A stretch of DNA of 64,000 bases. It comes from UBA1413 sp964552955 (GTDB lineage: Bacteria; Bacteroidota; Bacteroidia; Bacteroidales; Prolixibacteraceae). Positions 18,180 through 29,085 of this stretch are shown here, piece after piece. The DNA lies in the NCBI GenBank assembly GCA_964552955.1, contig CAZKIU010000011.1:24991-88990 (forward strand), in the 5' to 3' direction. The stretch's first letter is position 1. Each line of letters opens with the position of its first letter. The notes under the pieces were generated by a model that ran no database searches, had not been told where the DNA came from, and saw only the letters and a list, made by a program, of their open reading frames with translations. Both the position numbers and the translations under genes were made by a program.

Positions 18180-20153
18180 TCAGTTGAGCATCTCCTGTCC
18201 GCCCGTGACCGGAATGGCCTGTCCGGTTTCATATTCCTGAACCATAATGTAATAGATGGCTTTAACCACGTCGCTGGGCAGGCATCCTCTTCCGGCGGGA
18301 ACCTGTGCCTCGTAATGTTGTCTGACCTCCTCAATGGTGCGGGCGCCCTTGACTTTTCCGGCTTTCAGGTACTGGACGAAGAGGCCGTTATCGGGGTCGG
18401 CCCAGAGCGGGCCGTCAAAAAAGTTACCCGGGCAGATGGCATTGACTTTGATGCGGAAGGGCATCAGCTCCAGGGCGAAGGACTGGGTGAGTCCTATTCC
18501 TCCGAATTTAGCCCCTGCATAGGCGAAGTTTTTGTTGCTTCCTTTGAGCCCTGATTTGGAGTTGATCTGGATGATGTCCATGAAATGGCCGGGGTTGAAC
18601 CGGTGCTGCAGTTTCATGACTGCCGAGACATATTTGGTGCAAAGGAAATAGGCATTGTAGTTGACGTGGGTCATCAGGTCGAAGGTTTCGGGGGTCATTT
18701 GGTCGAGGCTTCCGGCGCGGAGGATCCCGGCATTGGAAATCAGCACGTCGATACCTCCGAAGCGGAGCACGGTACGGCGGACCATCTCTTCGACGGCAGC
18801 GGGCTGGGCCACGTTAACCGGGACGAAGCAGGCCTTGTTGGTGGTGTTGCTATCGTTGAGTTGGCGGGCCAGGGCGCTTCCTTTGTCCTCGTTGAGGTCG
18901 GCGATGACCACGTGGGCGCCTTCCCCGAACATCAGTTCGGCGATGCCGGCGCCAAATCCCTGGGCTGCTCCGGTAATGAGGACCACCTTGTTCGCGGCCT
19001 GCCCGCGTGAGCGACTGCTCAGGGCCACTTTCTTACGGTAGTTTTCAACCTCCCAGCTCTCTATGAAGGCGATTTGTGCCGGTGTCATGGGGTGAGCCCC
19101 CCCGAAGTGGTTGCTGAGCAGGGCTATCCGGGTGAAGTCCAGGACCAGGGCCTCGAGGTAGTCGAGGGCCAGGGGGTGCTCCCCGGCAATGATGACGCCC
19201 TGATCACGGATGAAAACCACTCTGGGCGGTACTCCTTTCCGTTGTCGGAAGGCGCCGGCTTTCAAGTTAATCTCATGGATCATCTCCTCCCGGTCGCTGT
19301 TATTTTCTATGAAGAGGTATTCCGAGAGGCAGTAGACCATCTGGTCGGGAGTAAAAGGGGTACTGATGGCGTTGAATGCCCCCGCATCGGTGATGAAGGG
19401 GGTTATTGCCTGATGATGGAAGGCCCGCGCCACTCCGGGTGAATCACCGGAGAGGATCATCCTGACGGCCGGCAAAATGTCAGCCACCAGGGGAGAGACC
19501 TCGATGGGCTCTAAGACGGGAGCGGGGAGGAGGCTTCCAGAGATCGTGGTGAAGACCTCTTCATAGAGCCGGTCGATTTCCTCCATGGTGTCGGCAGCCA
19601 CGAAAATACCATGGTTCTGGATCAAAACGATCTGCGGATCGGTTCCCCGGGTCGCCCGGAAGGCCAGGATCTCTTTCCGGATGAAGGTGAAGAGCACAAA
19701 CCCGGGATCACAATAGGGGATGAAAAGCGCCTTTCCGTTAAAAAGCCTGTTGACCTGTGATTCTGCTTCCCTGCTACACAGCAGTCCATTGACCAGGGTT
19801 GGATGGGTATGGACGACAAAGGCATAGCCGAAGAGGTCATGCAGGGAGGTTTCCACCGAGGGGCGTAATCCTGAGGCAGGGTCGACCCGGGAGGAGAGCA
19901 GGGCGTTCTTGACTTGTTCCTCTCTCGTCAGTGGATCGTCAGAAAGGGCCATGCCGGGGATTTCAGCCAGCCTTCCTCTGTCGAGGATACAAAAGCCGCT
20001 AGCGCTGATGGTGGCCAGGCTGACCCCGCTCGCCTTTATATAAAGGTGGTCTTTGCTTTTCCAGGAGGTGTTGCCTCCTCCCGCGATGACGTATCCTGGA
20101 TCACTTCCATACTTCCGGGAAATGAGAACCAGGTCATTGAGTGCTTTTTCCAT
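18180..20153 (-). CDS. Bifunctional class II aldolase / short-chain dehydrogenase
   Basis: A 657-residue fusion. Residues 1-370 form a class II aldolase/adducin-like domain (GGGNTSWKS, ETSLHDLFGYAFVVHTHPTLVNGLL with the HxH metal pair, IQNHGIFVA). Residues about 390-657 form a classical SDR: Rossmann TGAAQGFGAG, NAG(I), a serine in QINSKSG and Tyr-x3-Lys in YAGAK near residue 545. The design is that of bacterial sugar-phosphate aldolase/dehydrogenase fusions such as rhamnulose-1-phosphate aldolase/lactaldehyde dehydrogenase types, but the sugar is unknown; no sugar kinase, isomerase or transporter is adjacent. It lies 90 bp downstream of the PHP-domain gene on the same strand and shares its promoter. 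Confidence 0.8.
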   Translation of the reverse strand: MEKALNDLVLISRKYGSDPGYVIAGGGNTSWKSKDHLYIKASGVSLATISASGFCILDRGRLAEIPGMALSDDPLTREEQVKNALLSSRVDPASGLRPSVETSLHDLFGYAFVVHTHPTLVNGLLCSREAESQVNRLFNGKALFIPYCDPGFVLFTFIRKEILAFRATRGTDPQIVLIQNHGIFVAADTMEEIDRLYEEVFTTISGSLLPAPVLEPIEVSPLVADILPAVRMILSGDSPGVARAFHHQAITPFITDAGAFNAISTPFTPDQMVYCLSEYLFIENNSDREEMIHEINLKAGAFRQRKGVPPRVVFIRDQGVIIAGEHPLALDYLEALVLDFTRIALLSNHFGGAHPMTPAQIAFIESWEVENYRKKVALSSRSRGQAANKVVLITGAAQGFGAGIAELMFGEGAHVVIADLNEDKGSALARQLNDSNTTNKACFVPVNVAQPAAVEEMVRRTVLRFGGIDVLISNAGILRAGSLDQMTPETFDLMTHVNYNAYFLCTKYVSAVMKLQHRFNPGHFMDIIQINSKSGLKGSNKNFAYAGAKFGGIGLTQSFALELMPFRIKVNAICPGNFFDGPLWADPDNGLFVQYLKAGKVKGARTIEEVRQHYEAQVPAGRGCLPSDVVKAIYYIMVQEYETGQAIPVTGGQEMLN

Positions 20154-20243
20154 ACTTCAGATATCGGGAGAGGTCGTGGCTTTCACGGGGAAGGTTGCCG
20201 GCTGGCCACCTGAAAACTCCGTAGGCCGTGACCTTTGACGGTT

Positions 20244-21482
20244 TTATTTTTGTGTAAAGGTAGCAATGAGCTGCATCCCCAGTTCCTCGAGCGTTCTTTT
20301 TTCTTCGGGTGAAGGGAATCGGGTGGCGGGGAATCCCTTTTGGCCGTTGGCCACGAGGTACTGGTGGGCAGCGATCAGGGCAGCCCCGCGGTAGTTGATC
20401 TGGCGAAGGGGATCGGGCAGGGCGACCTTGCCGCGGCAGGTGACCGTCAGGGGATCGGGTTGTGGCGTGTTGTGTTCAGTGCCCAAGGTGATGGAAAATC
20501 CCCGCTGGTCAAAGAACCGGACGAAGTCGCTGAGGATGGCCGCATCATTGCGCCCGGGAATCAGCTCAACCATGAAAATCGATTTTTGGGCCAGTGTGGA
20601 GGCCATCGCTTCCCAATCATTTTCGAAGTCGGTGAAATGACCCTTCGGATCATCAAGCAGGACGGGGTAGCAGGGGATGCCTCCGGCGTCGTGGATCAGG
20701 GCAATGACCTCTTCCAGGGAGAGGAAGGCTTTTTCATCCTCCGGCACAAAGGCCGGGCCTCCTGCCTTGAGCAGGTTATTGCGGATTTCGTTTTCGAGGG
20801 CGGCCAGGTTGGTCAGAGGGGAAACAGGAGTTTTCCCGCCGAAGATCTCCGTGAGGGCTTCCCGGAAGGGGGTTTCTTCAGGAAACCTCTCCGCCAGGGC
20901 CAAACGCAGGGCCTGGGCGATATGCCTTTCCCTCAGAAGATTGCGGGCCAGTTTTTCTCTGACTTCTTCCGCATCAAAATGAAGCTGAACCGAGGTTGTG
21001 GAAAGGAAGAGATTGAGGCGGTCTACCATTTTCCTGGTCTGGAGGTTACTTTCTTCCTGAAGCGTTTTCATTTTGTGAAAGCTGGCCTCCGTCATGGAGA
21101 CGGGGTAGCGCAACCCCTTCCCGCTCAGGTAAGTCCGCCCGGGATTTACCGGGTCGTTTACCCTGAGTCCCTTTTGCTGTTCCTCCCGCTGGAGGGCCAT
21201 GAATTCTATGTTAAAGAGCGGAAAAACCCGGTACTGGAGCGCCAGCGCTGCAAAATCAGAATACCCATCGGTCGTGTAAAAATCATTGATTCCCAGGACG
21301 GAAATACCTTCCTCGCGGGCCTGCAGAAACGGTTGTTCCATGCCGGAAAAGGCCGAAAATGAATAGGGAGTATGGATGTGCCCGTTGATGCCGGGAAGGA
21401 GGCTGAGCTGACTTCCGGGAGCTTGGCGAAGCTCATCGGTGCTGATCCGGTATACGGGAAACTGAGGTGCGGTATGTGCCAT
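20244..21482 (-). CDS. PHP-domain metal-dependent phosphoesterase-like protein
   Basis: A 412-residue protein from ATG 21482. The N-terminal PHP metal-binding motif GHIHTPYSFSAF has His35 and His37, followed by LGINDFYTTDGY (PHP strand 2) and, near the C-terminus, LGTEHNTP, another metal-site motif. The region between is long (about 250 residues) and contains LPGINGH at the start and an insert with RTYLSGKGLRYP. PHP proteins hydrolyse phosphomonoesters or serve as polymerase exonucleases; here the domain stands alone. The longer open frame to 21698 was rejected because a TATTTTTG promoter element sits at 21501-21508. It is co-directional with, and probably co-transcribed with, the aldolase/SDR fusion. 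Confidence 0.7.
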   Translation of the reverse strand: MAHTAPQFPVYRISTDELRQAPGSQLSLLPGINGHIHTPYSFSAFSGMEQPFLQAREEGISVLGINDFYTTDGYSDFAALALQYRVFPLFNIEFMALQREEQQKGLRVNDPVNPGRTYLSGKGLRYPVSMTEASFHKMKTLQEESNLQTRKMVDRLNLFLSTTSVQLHFDAEEVREKLARNLLRERHIAQALRLALAERFPEETPFREALTEIFGGKTPVSPLTNLAALENEIRNNLLKAGGPAFVPEDEKAFLSLEEVIALIHDAGGIPCYPVLLDDPKGHFTDFENDWEAMASTLAQKSIFMVELIPGRNDAAILSDFVRFFDQRGFSITLGTEHNTPQPDPLTVTCRGKVALPDPLRQINYRGAALIAAHQYLVANGQKGFPATRFPSPEEKRTLEELGMQLIATFTQK

Positions 21483-21500
21483 ATCAATCTGTTTTGATTG

Positions 21501-21508
21501 CAAAAATA
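21501..21508 (-). promoter_or_regulatory. Predicted -7 promoter element for the PHP-aldolase operon
   Basis: The minus strand reads TATTTTTG followed by C, matching TAnnTTTG. It ends 18 bp before the ATG at 21482 and fixes that start. Confidence 0.5.
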
Positions 21509-21649
21509 GCGTAAAAAGCGGTTTCGAATTTTCTGAAAAAATGTTAAAATTGTTAAATTTAGATATATTAAAGTATTGATATACAAGGCTATATATTTTA
21601 ATTAAAGAAAAGGGATCCCAAAAAGGGGCTTTGAAAGTATAAATAACTA

Positions 21650-21657
21650 TATTTTTG
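21650..21657 (+). promoter_or_regulatory. Predicted -7 promoter element for the M23 peptidase gene
   Basis: TATTTTTG matches TAnnTTTG; a TTTG at 21630-21633 could be the upstream element, though the 16-bp spacing is short. The ATG at 21720 is 62 bp downstream. Confidence 0.45.
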
Positions 21658-21719
21658 TCGGAGTGATACTTGCGGGGTAGAGGCCCCGGACAGTCCAAAA
21701 ATGAAACAAAACAATAAGG

Positions 21720-22607
21720 ATGATCAGGAAGATTTCCGCAGGTGCAGGTGTAGCTCTGATGTTGGTTTTAGCCGTTTCCGGCACCGTATGGGGTGCAGGA
21801 TGGAGAGCCTCCAGGGATACCCTCAAATCAAATGTGCATACCCTTCCGCAGGGGATAAAGAATGAGAATATCGGGCCCGAGTTTGCGGTGAGTGAAGATG
21901 CGTTGCTGGTCGATGAGGACCGGTTGCCGGCCTTCAGTGAGGTTCTGGGCAAGTTTCAGGTTCCTTTCAAGGGGAAGGTGATCAGCAGGTATGGGATGCG
22001 GCACGGCCGGATGCACACCGGAACGGATATTAAGCTTTACAAAGGAGATACGGTCTATGCCGCCTATGACGGGGTTGTATCCAGGGCCAGCAGGTACTAT
22101 GGATATGGGAACCTGGTGGTGGTCAATCATTCTCATGGTTTGGAAACCTATTATGCCCATCTTTCGGCTTTTCTGGTTCAAAGCGGGGATACCCTGAGGT
22201 CGGGTCAGCCCCTGGGGCTGGGAGGGCGAACGGGGCGTGCCACCACCGAACATCTTCATTTTGAGATCCGCGAAAAGGGAAGGGCCTATAACCCTGAGTT
22301 GGTTTATGATTTTGAGAATTTCGCCATCAGGGAAGACGTCAACGGCAAGGAAGCGCTGGCTGAGCTGATCCGCAATCCCAAGACCGGTGAGAATATAAAG
22401 ATTACCTCCCGGGGCAACAGTTATGTGGCGGAGACCCCAGCCGGCCAGGTAGCAGAATATGTGATTAAGGCAGGGGATTCTCTCTGGGAGATAGCCCGCC
22501 GCTTCAACACCAGTGTCGGCACCCTCTGCGAACAGAACAATCTCACGCCCCGCTCCATCCTTCGCATCGGGGCGGTGATCAAGGTTTTCCAGCCTTCGGC
22601 CAAATAA
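21720..22607 (+). CDS. Secreted M23 (LytM) peptidase with C-terminal LysM domain
   Basis: A 295-residue exported peptidoglycan hydrolase or divisome activator. Residues 1-25 form a signal peptide (ending VWGAG). The M23 domain has the zinc motif HTGTD (His99, Asp103), catalytic-type YAHLSA (His147) and the HLHFE block (His178, His180), so it looks catalytically competent. A LysM repeat for glycan binding lies at about residues 245-292 (YVIKAGDSLWEIARRFNTSV). The order M23 then LysM is the reverse of many E. coli homologues. It is divergent from the PHP gene. Confidence 0.9.
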   Translation: MIRKISAGAGVALMLVLAVSGTVWGAGWRASRDTLKSNVHTLPQGIKNENIGPEFAVSEDALLVDEDRLPAFSEVLGKFQVPFKGKVISRYGMRHGRMHTGTDIKLYKGDTVYAAYDGVVSRASRYYGYGNLVVVNHSHGLETYYAHLSAFLVQSGDTLRSGQPLGLGGRTGRATTEHLHFEIREKGRAYNPELVYDFENFAIREDVNGKEALAELIRNPKTGENIKITSRGNSYVAETPAGQVAEYVIKAGDSLWEIARRFNTSVGTLCEQNNLTPRSILRIGAVIKVFQPSAK

Positions 22608-22620
22608 GCGAGGCTTATTT
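22602..22620 (+). terminator. Small hairpin overlapping the M23 stop codon
   Basis: AAATAAGC, loop GAG, then GCTTATTT: a perfect 8-bp stem whose left arm contains the TAA stop of the peptidase gene. No long U-tract follows, so a terminator role is tentative. Confidence 0.35.
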
Positions 22621-22710
22621 ACCCTCAGGTTCGTACCTTCAGTTTCGCATTTTCTTCATAAGGCTCCCCTGGTTTCCGGAGGGCGCTACCGGCACTTACT
22701 TCATTAATCT

Positions 22711-25179
<2,469 letters not shown>

Positions 25180-25247
25180 AATGTGGGATATTTTTATTCA
25201 AAGAGGCTAAGGCACTACGCGCTTTGGGTGTCTTGGTATCTTCGTGG

Positions 25248-26561
25248 TTAAAAATTCAGATTTTCAATTTGGGACGCTATTTCCGCCAGGAAGCGGGTTG
25301 CTTCGCCGCCGTCGAGGGCGCGGTGGTCATAGGTCAGGGAGAGCCCGATGTGGGGGACGAAGGCGTAGAGGCCGTCGCCCAGATCTTTGGGGCGGGGCAG
25401 GATGGTGCAGACGCCCAAGATGGCCGTCTGGGGCAGGTTGATGACGGGCGTGAAGATCTCCACGCCATAGTTTCCCAGGTTGGAAATGGTAAAGCTGGCG
25501 GCTTCGGGACTGAGGAGGTCGGGGTTGACGCTGCCTTTGCGGCAGGCCGCAGCCAGTTGCCCCAACCGGGCCGACAGCCCCGTCAGCGATAGGTCATCGG
25601 CATCGTGCAATGCCGCGACCATGAGCCCCCGGTCGGTGTCAACGGCCAGTCCGAGATGTACTTTACGAAAGTATTTGATCTGGGTGCCCAGGAAATGGGT
25701 ATTCACAGCCGGGAATTTCTTAAGGGCCCTGATGACGGCCCATGCTACCAGGTCGTTGATGGTCACGTTCTCGGAGAGGGTGCCGGCCTCAAAGGCTGAC
25801 TTGAGGTTCTTCCGTGCCTTCAGCAGGTTGCGGGCGTCGGCTGACAGGTGGTGGGTCAGTTGTGCTGAATTCTGAAGGGAAGCGTGCATGGCCCTGGCGA
25901 TCATCTTCCTCATGGTGGTCAAGGGACGGATGTCGAATCCTTCGCCCTCCTGTGCCGGAGAGGTTGCCACCGGGGCCTGGGAGGCCGTGACAGGAGCTGC
26001 AGGGGCTGTGGGGATGGATGCAGGGGCTACAAGGCTGGCTGCCGGGGCGGGAATGGTGAAGGCCTGGGAAGGCTGTGGCGTTGCCTTCGCTGCGGCCTCG
26101 ATATCACGGGCAATGATCCGGCCGTGAGGACCGCTTCCCGCCAGGGAAGAGGCCTCTACCCCCAGTTTCGCTGCCATGTTGCGGGCCAGTGGTGATATGT
26201 GAATCCTTCCGGAAAGAGAAATGTCGTTCTCCACGGGGAATTCGATGACCCGGGGAGAGGCTTCATCTCCGCTAAGCACTTCCTCATCAGCCTGTGGGGT
26301 TCCCTTTTGCGGGATGGCCTCCCCTCTTTCCCCGATGAGGGCTACTTCACTCAGAACAGGAACTTCATCACCCTCCTCAAAGTAGCGGACCAGCAGGATG
26401 CCATCGGCCTTGGCTTCCTCCTCGAAGGAAGCCTTGTCGGTTTCATAGGAGAACAGGAGATCGCCGGTTTTGACCTCCTCTCCGGGTGCCTTGAACCACT
26501 GACCCAGGATGCAGGTCTCCACCGACTGGCCCTGACGGGGCATGATCACGGATGTTGCCAT
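25248..26561 (-). CDS. 2-oxoacid dehydrogenase E2 component (dihydrolipoyl acyltransferase)
   Basis: A 437-residue E2. One lipoyl domain (1-80) with lipoyl Lys43 in YETDKASFEEEA; a peripheral-subunit binding domain at about 118-155 (ISPLARNMAAKLGV, GSGPHGRIIARDIE); an alanine/proline-rich linker; and the catalytic acyltransferase domain (about 210-437) ending in the active-site block DHRALDGGEA (His413, Asp417). The linker is of the flexible Ala-Pro kind typical of E2. It is the first gene of the E2-E1 operon and lies next to two palindromes and a divergent GntR regulator gene, which suggests control by that regulator. Confidence 0.9.
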   Translation of the reverse strand: MATSVIMPRQGQSVETCILGQWFKAPGEEVKTGDLLFSYETDKASFEEEAKADGILLVRYFEEGDEVPVLSEVALIGERGEAIPQKGTPQADEEVLSGDEASPRVIEFPVENDISLSGRIHISPLARNMAAKLGVEASSLAGSGPHGRIIARDIEAAAKATPQPSQAFTIPAPAASLVAPASIPTAPAAPVTASQAPVATSPAQEGEGFDIRPLTTMRKMIARAMHASLQNSAQLTHHLSADARNLLKARKNLKSAFEAGTLSENVTINDLVAWAVIRALKKFPAVNTHFLGTQIKYFRKVHLGLAVDTDRGLMVAALHDADDLSLTGLSARLGQLAAACRKGSVNPDLLSPEAASFTISNLGNYGVEIFTPVINLPQTAILGVCTILPRPKDLGDGLYAFVPHIGLSLTYDHRALDGGEATRFLAEIASQIENLNF

Positions 26562-26613
26562 AGCTTTTTATTTAACTTGTCGTTACAACATGAAAAGCAG
26601 GAATGTTTCGTAA

Positions 26614-26646
26614 GTATCAGATATACAATGGTTGTATATCTGATAC
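26614..26646. promoter_or_regulatory. Perfect 15-bp inverted repeat, 3-bp loop, between E2 and gntR
   Basis: GTATCAGATATACAA, then TGG, then its exact complement TTGTATATCTGATAC. It lies 53 bp upstream of the E2 ATG and 85 bp upstream of the regulator ATG. Size and position suit an operator for the divergent promoters. It could also be a transcript hairpin, but there is no U-tract. Confidence 0.55.
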
Positions 26647-26677
26647 TATTCCTTGGTGACAAAGATATCACTTTTTG

Positions 26678-26691
26678 CTTGTCTAGACAAG
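26678..26691. promoter_or_regulatory. Predicted GntR/HutC operator
   Basis: CTTGTCTAGACAAG is a perfect 14-bp palindrome with the GTCTAGAC core. Operators of HutC-subfamily GntR regulators typically have the form GTnTAnAC, so this fits the regulator encoded 40 bp downstream. It sits immediately upstream of a TTTG that may be the -33 element of that gene, a position suited to autorepression. Confidence 0.65.
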
Positions 26692-26717
26692 TTTGCGGTG
26701 GATAATAAAAAAATCCT

Positions 26718-26725
26718 TAACTTTG
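26718..26725 (+). promoter_or_regulatory. Predicted -7 promoter element for gntR
   Basis: TAACTTTG matches TAnnTTTG, with TTTG at 26692-26695 as a possible -33 element (22-bp spacer). The ATG begins only 6 bases after it, so the transcript may be leaderless. Confidence 0.5.
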
Positions 26726-26730
26726 GCGTT

Positions 26731-27438
26731 ATGAACGATCTGCCTCAATACCGCCGTTTGTATGAGATGCTGAGGAAGCAGATCTTGTCGGGGGTTTATT
26801 CTGAGGGGAGTTTGCTGCCTTCGGAGTACGAGTTGTGTGCGGTTCACGGGATTACGCGCCCAACGGTACGTCAGGCCCTGGAGGAGCTGGTCAGGGAGGG
26901 GCTGATATTAAAGCGGCAGGGAAAGGGGAGTATTGTCAGAAAGCCCTTGCGTAATATTGGGATACTGGCGGCCGCCGGGACCACCTCTGCGATTGGGAGA
27001 AATAACCTCAGGACGGTGATTCTCCAGAAGCCGGTAATCAGGCCGTGGCCTGAGGAGTTCCCCTTTGAGCTTCCGGAGAGGGAACAACAGACCGGTTGTG
27101 TTTATATGGAAAGGTTGAGGTATATCGGTGATGCTCCTTTGTTTTACGACATCAACCATTTGCCCAACCTGGGTATTCCCAGGTTGACGCAACGGAGCTT
27201 TGAGAACCGCTCCTTGTTTGAGATTCTGCGGAAACATTATGACATAGAGATCAAAGGCGGGGAACAGAAATTGCGGGCTCTCCTTCCCGGGGAGCAGATC
27301 AGGGAACTGCTGCAGATGAAACCGGGTCAGCCGGTCCTTTATATGGAACGGAAACTCACCACCAATCGCGAGGGATACCATATTTATTCTACTATTTGGT
27401 TCAATTCAGAGAAACATGCCATCTCCGGGGTGTTCTGA
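26731..27438 (+). CDS. GntR-family transcriptional regulator, HutC/UTRA subfamily
   Basis: A 235-residue regulator from ATG 26731. Residues 1-70 are a GntR winged helix (YRRLYEMLRKQILSGVYSEG, SLLPSEYELC, ITRPTVRQALEELVREGLI, and the wing KRQGKGSIV). Residues about 85-230 form a UTRA ligand-binding domain (VYMERLRYIGDAPLFYDINHLP at its core and PVLYMERKLTTNREGYHIYSTIWFNSE near its end). HutC-type proteins usually repress until a small ligand binds. A GTCTAGAC-core palindrome lies at 26678-26691 and the divergent E2-E1 operon is the obvious target; the ligand may be a 2-oxoacid or a derivative, but that is inference. A longer open frame to 26653 would run through the operator and promoter and is rejected. 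Confidence 0.85.
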   Translation: MNDLPQYRRLYEMLRKQILSGVYSEGSLLPSEYELCAVHGITRPTVRQALEELVREGLILKRQGKGSIVRKPLRNIGILAAAGTTSAIGRNNLRTVILQKPVIRPWPEEFPFELPEREQQTGCVYMERLRYIGDAPLFYDINHLPNLGIPRLTQRSFENRSLFEILRKHYDIEIKGGEQKLRALLPGEQIRELLQMKPGQPVLYMERKLTTNREGYHIYSTIWFNSEKHAISGVF

Positions 27439-27663
27439 TGAGGGGCGGGATCTCCTGCTTGTAGGGGGGCACCCCGGAACCCCGTTTCCCTTTGAAAGTC
27501 AGTAAGCGCCTTTGCCGCTCCCGGACCGGTTGGTGCGGGGAGGGTATTTATTAACTTCTTTGTTAAAATTCCCTGCTTTTTTCTTAAAAATGGTTTTTTT
27601 CTGACCGTTTTATTAAAAAACTTTCTACTTATGCCTGCAGAAAAGGTTTAAATCATTCGTGTG

Positions 27664-28980
27664 ATGAAGGTTTACAAATTTGGCGGTACATCGGTAGGTT
27701 CCCCTACCAACATGAGGGTGGTTATGAGCATAATCACAGACGGGGAGCCCAAGCTGGTCGTCCTCTCGGCCATGTCGGGGACGACCAACAGTTTATTGGA
27801 GATTTCCTCCCATCTGCGTCAGCAGCATTCCCATAAGGCCTCGGAGGTGATTTCCGGTTTGGAGGAGAAGTACGCCAGGGTAGTAGAGGAACTTTATGCC
27901 ACGCCGGAATACCGGGAGAAGGGGCATGCGTTATTGGAAGCTATTTTCAGGACGGTGCGGCTTTTTCTGCATAAGCCTTTCTCGATGAGGGAGGAAAAGG
28001 TCATCGTAGCCCAGGGGGAGTTGATCTCCACGCAGCTTTTCACCTTGCTGATGCAGGAGAGTGGCCACGACACCTTCTTGCTGCCGGCCCTTGATTACAT
28101 GCGGATTGATGAGGAAGGGGCCGCCGATCTGCCGGCGATACGCACCCTCCTGCTGGAGCTGATTGAAAATTCCCCACGTGCCAGATATTACATCACCCAG
28201 GGTTTTATTTGCCGCAATCCGGAAGGGGAGATCGACAACCTGGAGCGGGGGGGGAGCGATTATACGGCCTCCCTGGTCGGAGCAGCCCTCGATGCTGAAG
28301 AGGTGCAGATCTGGACCGACATCGATGGATTTCACAACAACGATCCCCGGTTTGTGAACAACACCAGGAAAATTGACCAGCTCTCCTTCAATGAGGCTGC
28401 GGAGCTGGCCTATTTCGGCGCCAAGATCCTCCATCCGCAGACCATTTTCCCGGCGCGGGTGCAAAATATTCCGGTCAGGTTGAAGAATACCATGAATCCG
28501 GCCGACAGTGGCACCCTGATCACCACCCTTTCCGACGGTAGCGGTATCAAGGCGGTGGCCGCCAAGGACGGCATCACGGCGATTAAAATCCGCTCCGGCA
28601 GGATGCTGATGGCCTATGGTTTCCTGAAGAAAGTCTTTGAAATTTTCGAGCGCTACAAAACCCCCATCGACATGATTTCCACCTCCGAGGTGGCCGTTTC
28701 CCTAACCATTGACCATACCCAGAACCTGGAACAGATCCAGCAGGAGCTGCTGCCCTTTGGTGAGGTCGAAATAGACCGCAACATGAGCATCATCTGCATC
28801 GTGGGCGATATCATCAGGGAAGAGACCGGTTTTGCCTCCAGGGTCTTCAATGCCCTCGACGGAATCCCCATCCGCATGATCTCCTACGGGGGAAGCCGCT
28901 ACAACATTTCGGTGCTGGTCCCTGAAACACACAAAAAATACACCCTTCAGACCCTGAGCGACAAACTGCTCAATAACTGA
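27664..28980 (+). CDS. lysC: Aspartate kinase, monofunctional
   Basis: A 438-residue aspartokinase, the first step to lysine, threonine and methionine. The catalytic domain starts VYKFGGTSVGS and includes the LERGGSDYTASLVGAAL and WTDIDGFHNNDPR substrate-binding blocks. Two C-terminal ACT domains begin near residue 300 (ITAIKIRSGRMLMAYGFLKKVFEIF and the second around IICIVGDIIREETGF), so feedback control by an amino acid is likely. No homoserine dehydrogenase domain follows. I prefer ATG 27664 over the GTG three bases upstream. The 225 bp before it are AT-rich towards the gene; I recognise no riboswitch, T-box or TAnnTTTG element there. Confidence 0.9.
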   Translation: MKVYKFGGTSVGSPTNMRVVMSIITDGEPKLVVLSAMSGTTNSLLEISSHLRQQHSHKASEVISGLEEKYARVVEELYATPEYREKGHALLEAIFRTVRLFLHKPFSMREEKVIVAQGELISTQLFTLLMQESGHDTFLLPALDYMRIDEEGAADLPAIRTLLLELIENSPRARYYITQGFICRNPEGEIDNLERGGSDYTASLVGAALDAEEVQIWTDIDGFHNNDPRFVNNTRKIDQLSFNEAAELAYFGAKILHPQTIFPARVQNIPVRLKNTMNPADSGTLITTLSDGSGIKAVAAKDGITAIKIRSGRMLMAYGFLKKVFEIFERYKTPIDMISTSEVAVSLTIDHTQNLEQIQQELLPFGEVEIDRNMSIICIVGDIIREETGFASRVFNALDGIPIRMISYGGSRYNISVLVPETHKKYTLQTLSDKLLNN

Positions 28981-28983
28981 AAA

Positions 28984-29041
28984 GTCTGGAATCTGGAATC
29001 TGGAGTCTGGAATCTGGAATCTGGAATCTGGAGTCTGGAAT
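28984..29041. repeat. Heptamer minisatellite (GGAATCT / GGAGTCT)
   Basis: About eight head-to-tail 7-bp units directly after the lysC stop. The same heptamers, with the same A/G variant, make up the larger array at 52846-53150. It is followed by the short imperfect hairpin-like text GTCAGAATATTCTGA. Confidence 0.85.
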
Positions 29042-29085
29042 GTCAGAATATTCTGAAGGGGCATAATGGGGGATAAGTTGGGAAA

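Noticed and set aside
27439..27663. A lysine riboswitch or T-box leader before lysC.
   Set aside because: No matching conserved boxes or stems were seen; the region is only AT-rich towards the gene.
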